Part shown: positions 7,401-8,163 of the stretch, piece after piece
Layout of the letters: every line of letters starts with the position of its first letter
How positions within the stretch are numbered: the stretch's first letter is position 1
NCBI GenBank assembly: GCA_030833025.1
Contig: JAURHZ010000096.1
Coordinates: forward strand, 1-8,163
Reading direction: 5' to 3'
Length of the DNA: 8,163 nucleotides
DNA from: Armatimonadota bacterium
GTDB lineage: Bacteria > Armatimonadota > Armatimonadia > Armatimonadales > Armatimonadaceae
Program-made: the position numbers and the translations under genes
The notes under the pieces: model-generated
What the model saw: the letters and a program-made list of their open reading frames with translations, nothing else
What the model was told of the DNA's origin: nothing
The model's database searches: none

Positions 7401-8109
7401 TTGCGGTAAGAGGGAAGTGCCTGATCGAGTTCCATACTGCTTCTACAGTCTGGCCAGATAAGTTGCCTCCTGCCTGATCAATGAACAGGCTTGCGATGAC
7501 CGGAACTTTGCGGATGCCTTCTTCAAAGAGTTCATCGATTGCAAACAGCGCTGCCTTAAGATTGAGGGTATCAAACGTTGTTTCGATGAGTAACAAATCC
7601 ACGCCACCATCAATCAATGCCAGCGCTTGTTCACGGTATGAGTCCCGAAGCTGATCGAAGGAGACGCCACGTACCTCTGGCCTACTAGCATCGATGATTA
7701 CGCTTGCGCTTCGATTACAGGGGCCGATGCCACCTGCGACCCAGCGGGGATGATCCGGCGTAGCAAATTTGTTTGCTGCATCGCGCGCAATGCGGGCAGC
7801 CTCCAGGTTCATTTCCCTCACATATTGCGTGAGGTCGTAATCTTCCTGAGCGATTGAGTTTGCCGTGAATGTACAGGTCTCAATAATATCCGCGCCAGCG
7901 GCTAGATACTGTTCGTGAACGTCCTGAATGAAGTCAGGGGAGTGGAGTAGTAGCGCTTCCGTGTTATTTCGGAGATCTTTGTGATGGTTTGCAAAGCGAT
8001 CTCCACGATATGCCTCTTCAGTGCGTACTTTTAACTGCAATAGTACGCCCATAGAGCCATCAATTACGAGGATACGCTCTTTGAGCGCCTGTTCAAAGGA
8101 AGTTGACAT
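4468..8109 (-). CDS. metH: Cobalamin-dependent methionine synthase (5-methyltetrahydrofolate-homocysteine methyltransferase)
   Basis: This 1213-residue cytoplasmic enzyme moves the methyl group of 5-methyltetrahydrofolate to homocysteine through cobalamin, forming methionine. All four modules are present: homocysteine domain (about 1-330) with zinc ligands C241, C306 and C307 in GGCCGTT; pterin domain (about 345-610); cap and B12 domain (about 645-880) with GDVHDIGKN (H754, the lower cobalt ligand), S799 and GGATTS; and an AdoMet-dependent reactivation domain (about 900-1213) with RPAPGYPACPDH (1121-1132). Length and modules match E. coli MetH (1227). Several normally invariant loops differ: DGSMGV for DGxMGT, ETCTF for ETNTF, GPCN for GPTN, and DICFDGDGLSD for DINMDEGMLD. 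The frame is intact. The ATG at 8109 is the only plausible start, though no Shine-Dalgarno precedes it; an in-frame TGA lies 21 bases upstream. Any riboswitch would lie outside the window. The function call is secure; the substrate details deserve testing. Confidence 0.95.
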   Translation of the reverse strand: MSTSFEQALKERILVIDGSMGVLLQLKVRTEEAYRGDRFANHHKDLRNNTEALLLHSPDFIQDVHEQYLAAGADIIETCTFTANSIAQEDYDLTQYVREMNLEAARIARDAANKFATPDHPRWVAGGIGPCNRSASVIIDASRPEVRGVSFDQLRDSYREQALALIDGGVDLLLIETTFDTLNLKAALFAIDELFEEGIRKVPVIASLFIDQAGGNLSGQTVEAVWNSIRHFPLTAIGANCSLGPDLLSPFIAELHRIVDIPIIVYPNAGLPNPLAPTGYDMGPELMAELVEPWIESRWINIIGGCCGTTPKHIEKLVEAVNGRPIRVAPTIDKTLRLSGTYPFNVTPDTNFINIGERCNVAGSLKFKRLIQQGNFDSALAIALEQVDNGAQLIDICFDGDGLSDSSALMTRFMNLIHGEPAIHKVPLVIDSSDFDVLIAGLKCCVGKPIVNSISLKEGEEEFLRKAKLLKRYGAAMVVMAFDENGQADTLERRINVCQRSYDLLTQSAGVDPQDIIFDPNVLVIGTGMDEHRTYAIDFVETVRWIKANLVGARVSGGISNISFSFRGNNPVREAIHSAFLFESIKAGLDMGIVNAGALPPYDSIPAELLDAVNDLLWNRTDSATDVLTELAEKYRGSGEKAAVVAQEWRSLSVTDRIGHALLYGITEFIDQDTLEALHALERPLKVIEGPLMQGMTHVGDLFGAGKLFLPQVVKSARVMKQSVKVLTPYLEAEKVDSSSAGKFLIATVRGDVHDIGKNIVGVVLACNGFEVIDLGVMCPAERIVDKAVEIGADIVGLSGLITPSLEQMMIVAELMEERGLKIPLLIGGATTSRKHTAVKIAPKYSGGVVHVLDASRAVPVATSLVSTESSVFLDANLKEQAELRSRFARKQAGSNLMSLELARANAETISWDEYPVASPANATAHVGEHLDLNVLRQFIDWKPFFITWDLHGNYPDILTDEVVGEAATALLNDAQVMLDKIISEKWLEAKASYGYYKARSTGDDVVITDANGQDQVLHFLRQQGSKTSGSKNKCLADYVRPSDDWLGMLAVTAGHGCSSRVADFKANGDDYSAILLESLADRLAEAAAEYVHHLMRTNFGIEPSDMPLQQMIAENYIGIRPAPGYPACPDHIEKVTLFNVLDPNRDAGITLTESLAMEPAASVCAIVFPNAEAKYFGVGTIAKDQVIDYAARSGRSVGTIEKSLDAYLGYDD

Positions 8110-8130
8110 CGTGTCTATGGTAGCACGAAG

Positions 8131-8144
8131 TCACATTGAATCCT
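8131..8144 (-). promoter_or_regulatory. Shine-Dalgarno plus ATG-TGA start-stop, in frame with metH
   Basis: The minus strand reads AGGATTCAATGTGA: an AGGA core, 4 bases, then ATG directly followed by TGA, exactly 27 bases upstream of and in frame with the metH ATG. The metH ATG itself has no visible Shine-Dalgarno. This could be a minimal start-stop element, a nonsense change in codon 2 of a former longer start, or chance. Confidence 0.3.
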
Positions 8145-8163
8145 ATTTTCCAGCAACTTAAAC

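Noticed and set aside
8110..8163. Promoter or SAM riboswitch for metH
   Set aside because: Only 54 bases are visible; TTGCTG has no convincing -10 at proper spacing and no riboswitch core is present, so any such element lies outside the window.

Overview
The window reads as chromosomal DNA of a moderate-GC, endospore-forming Bacillota (Firmicutes). The main reason is a sigma factor that looks throughout like the SigH/Spo0H family. No mobile element, CRISPR array, rRNA or tRNA was seen. All complete genes lie on the minus strand; only a cut-off gene fragment at the left edge is on the plus strand.

Layout, in the direction of minus-strand transcription (right to left): (1) metH, a full four-module cobalamin-dependent methionine synthase, preceded by only 54 visible bases. 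(2) 15 bases downstream, a classical short-chain dehydrogenase/reductase (SDR), presumably in the same transcript. (3) A 232-base gap containing candidate promoters. (4) A sigH-family sigma factor. (5) A 63-base gap with two overlapping dyads and an extended -10 element. (6) A small three-repeat TPR protein. (7) A large YfhO-like polytopic membrane protein whose frame overlaps the TPR gene. (8) A short convergent gap, then the 3' end of a plus-strand CPBP-family intramembrane protease.

Functionally there are two blocks. metH-SDR is a metabolic pair: MetH makes methionine from homocysteine and methyl-tetrahydrofolate, and the SDR substrate is unknown. sigH-TPR-YfhO joins a stationary-phase/sporulation-type sigma factor to a TPR protein and a putative cell-envelope glycosyltransferase-like protein. 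From general knowledge, sigH usually sits beside rlmB and rpmG/secE/nusG, so this placement is unusual.

The observations most worth a second look are: MetH substrate-binding loops that depart from the E. coli and human consensus in an otherwise intact protein (including Cys in place of the DxN asparagine of the folate module); a Shine-Dalgarno-preceded ATG immediately followed by TGA, in frame with metH, whose own ATG lacks a visible Shine-Dalgarno; and an A6 run where a one-base deletion would fuse the TPR protein to the membrane protein. I see no clear evidence of a wholly new defence or mobile system. Family comparisons are from memory, without alignments.
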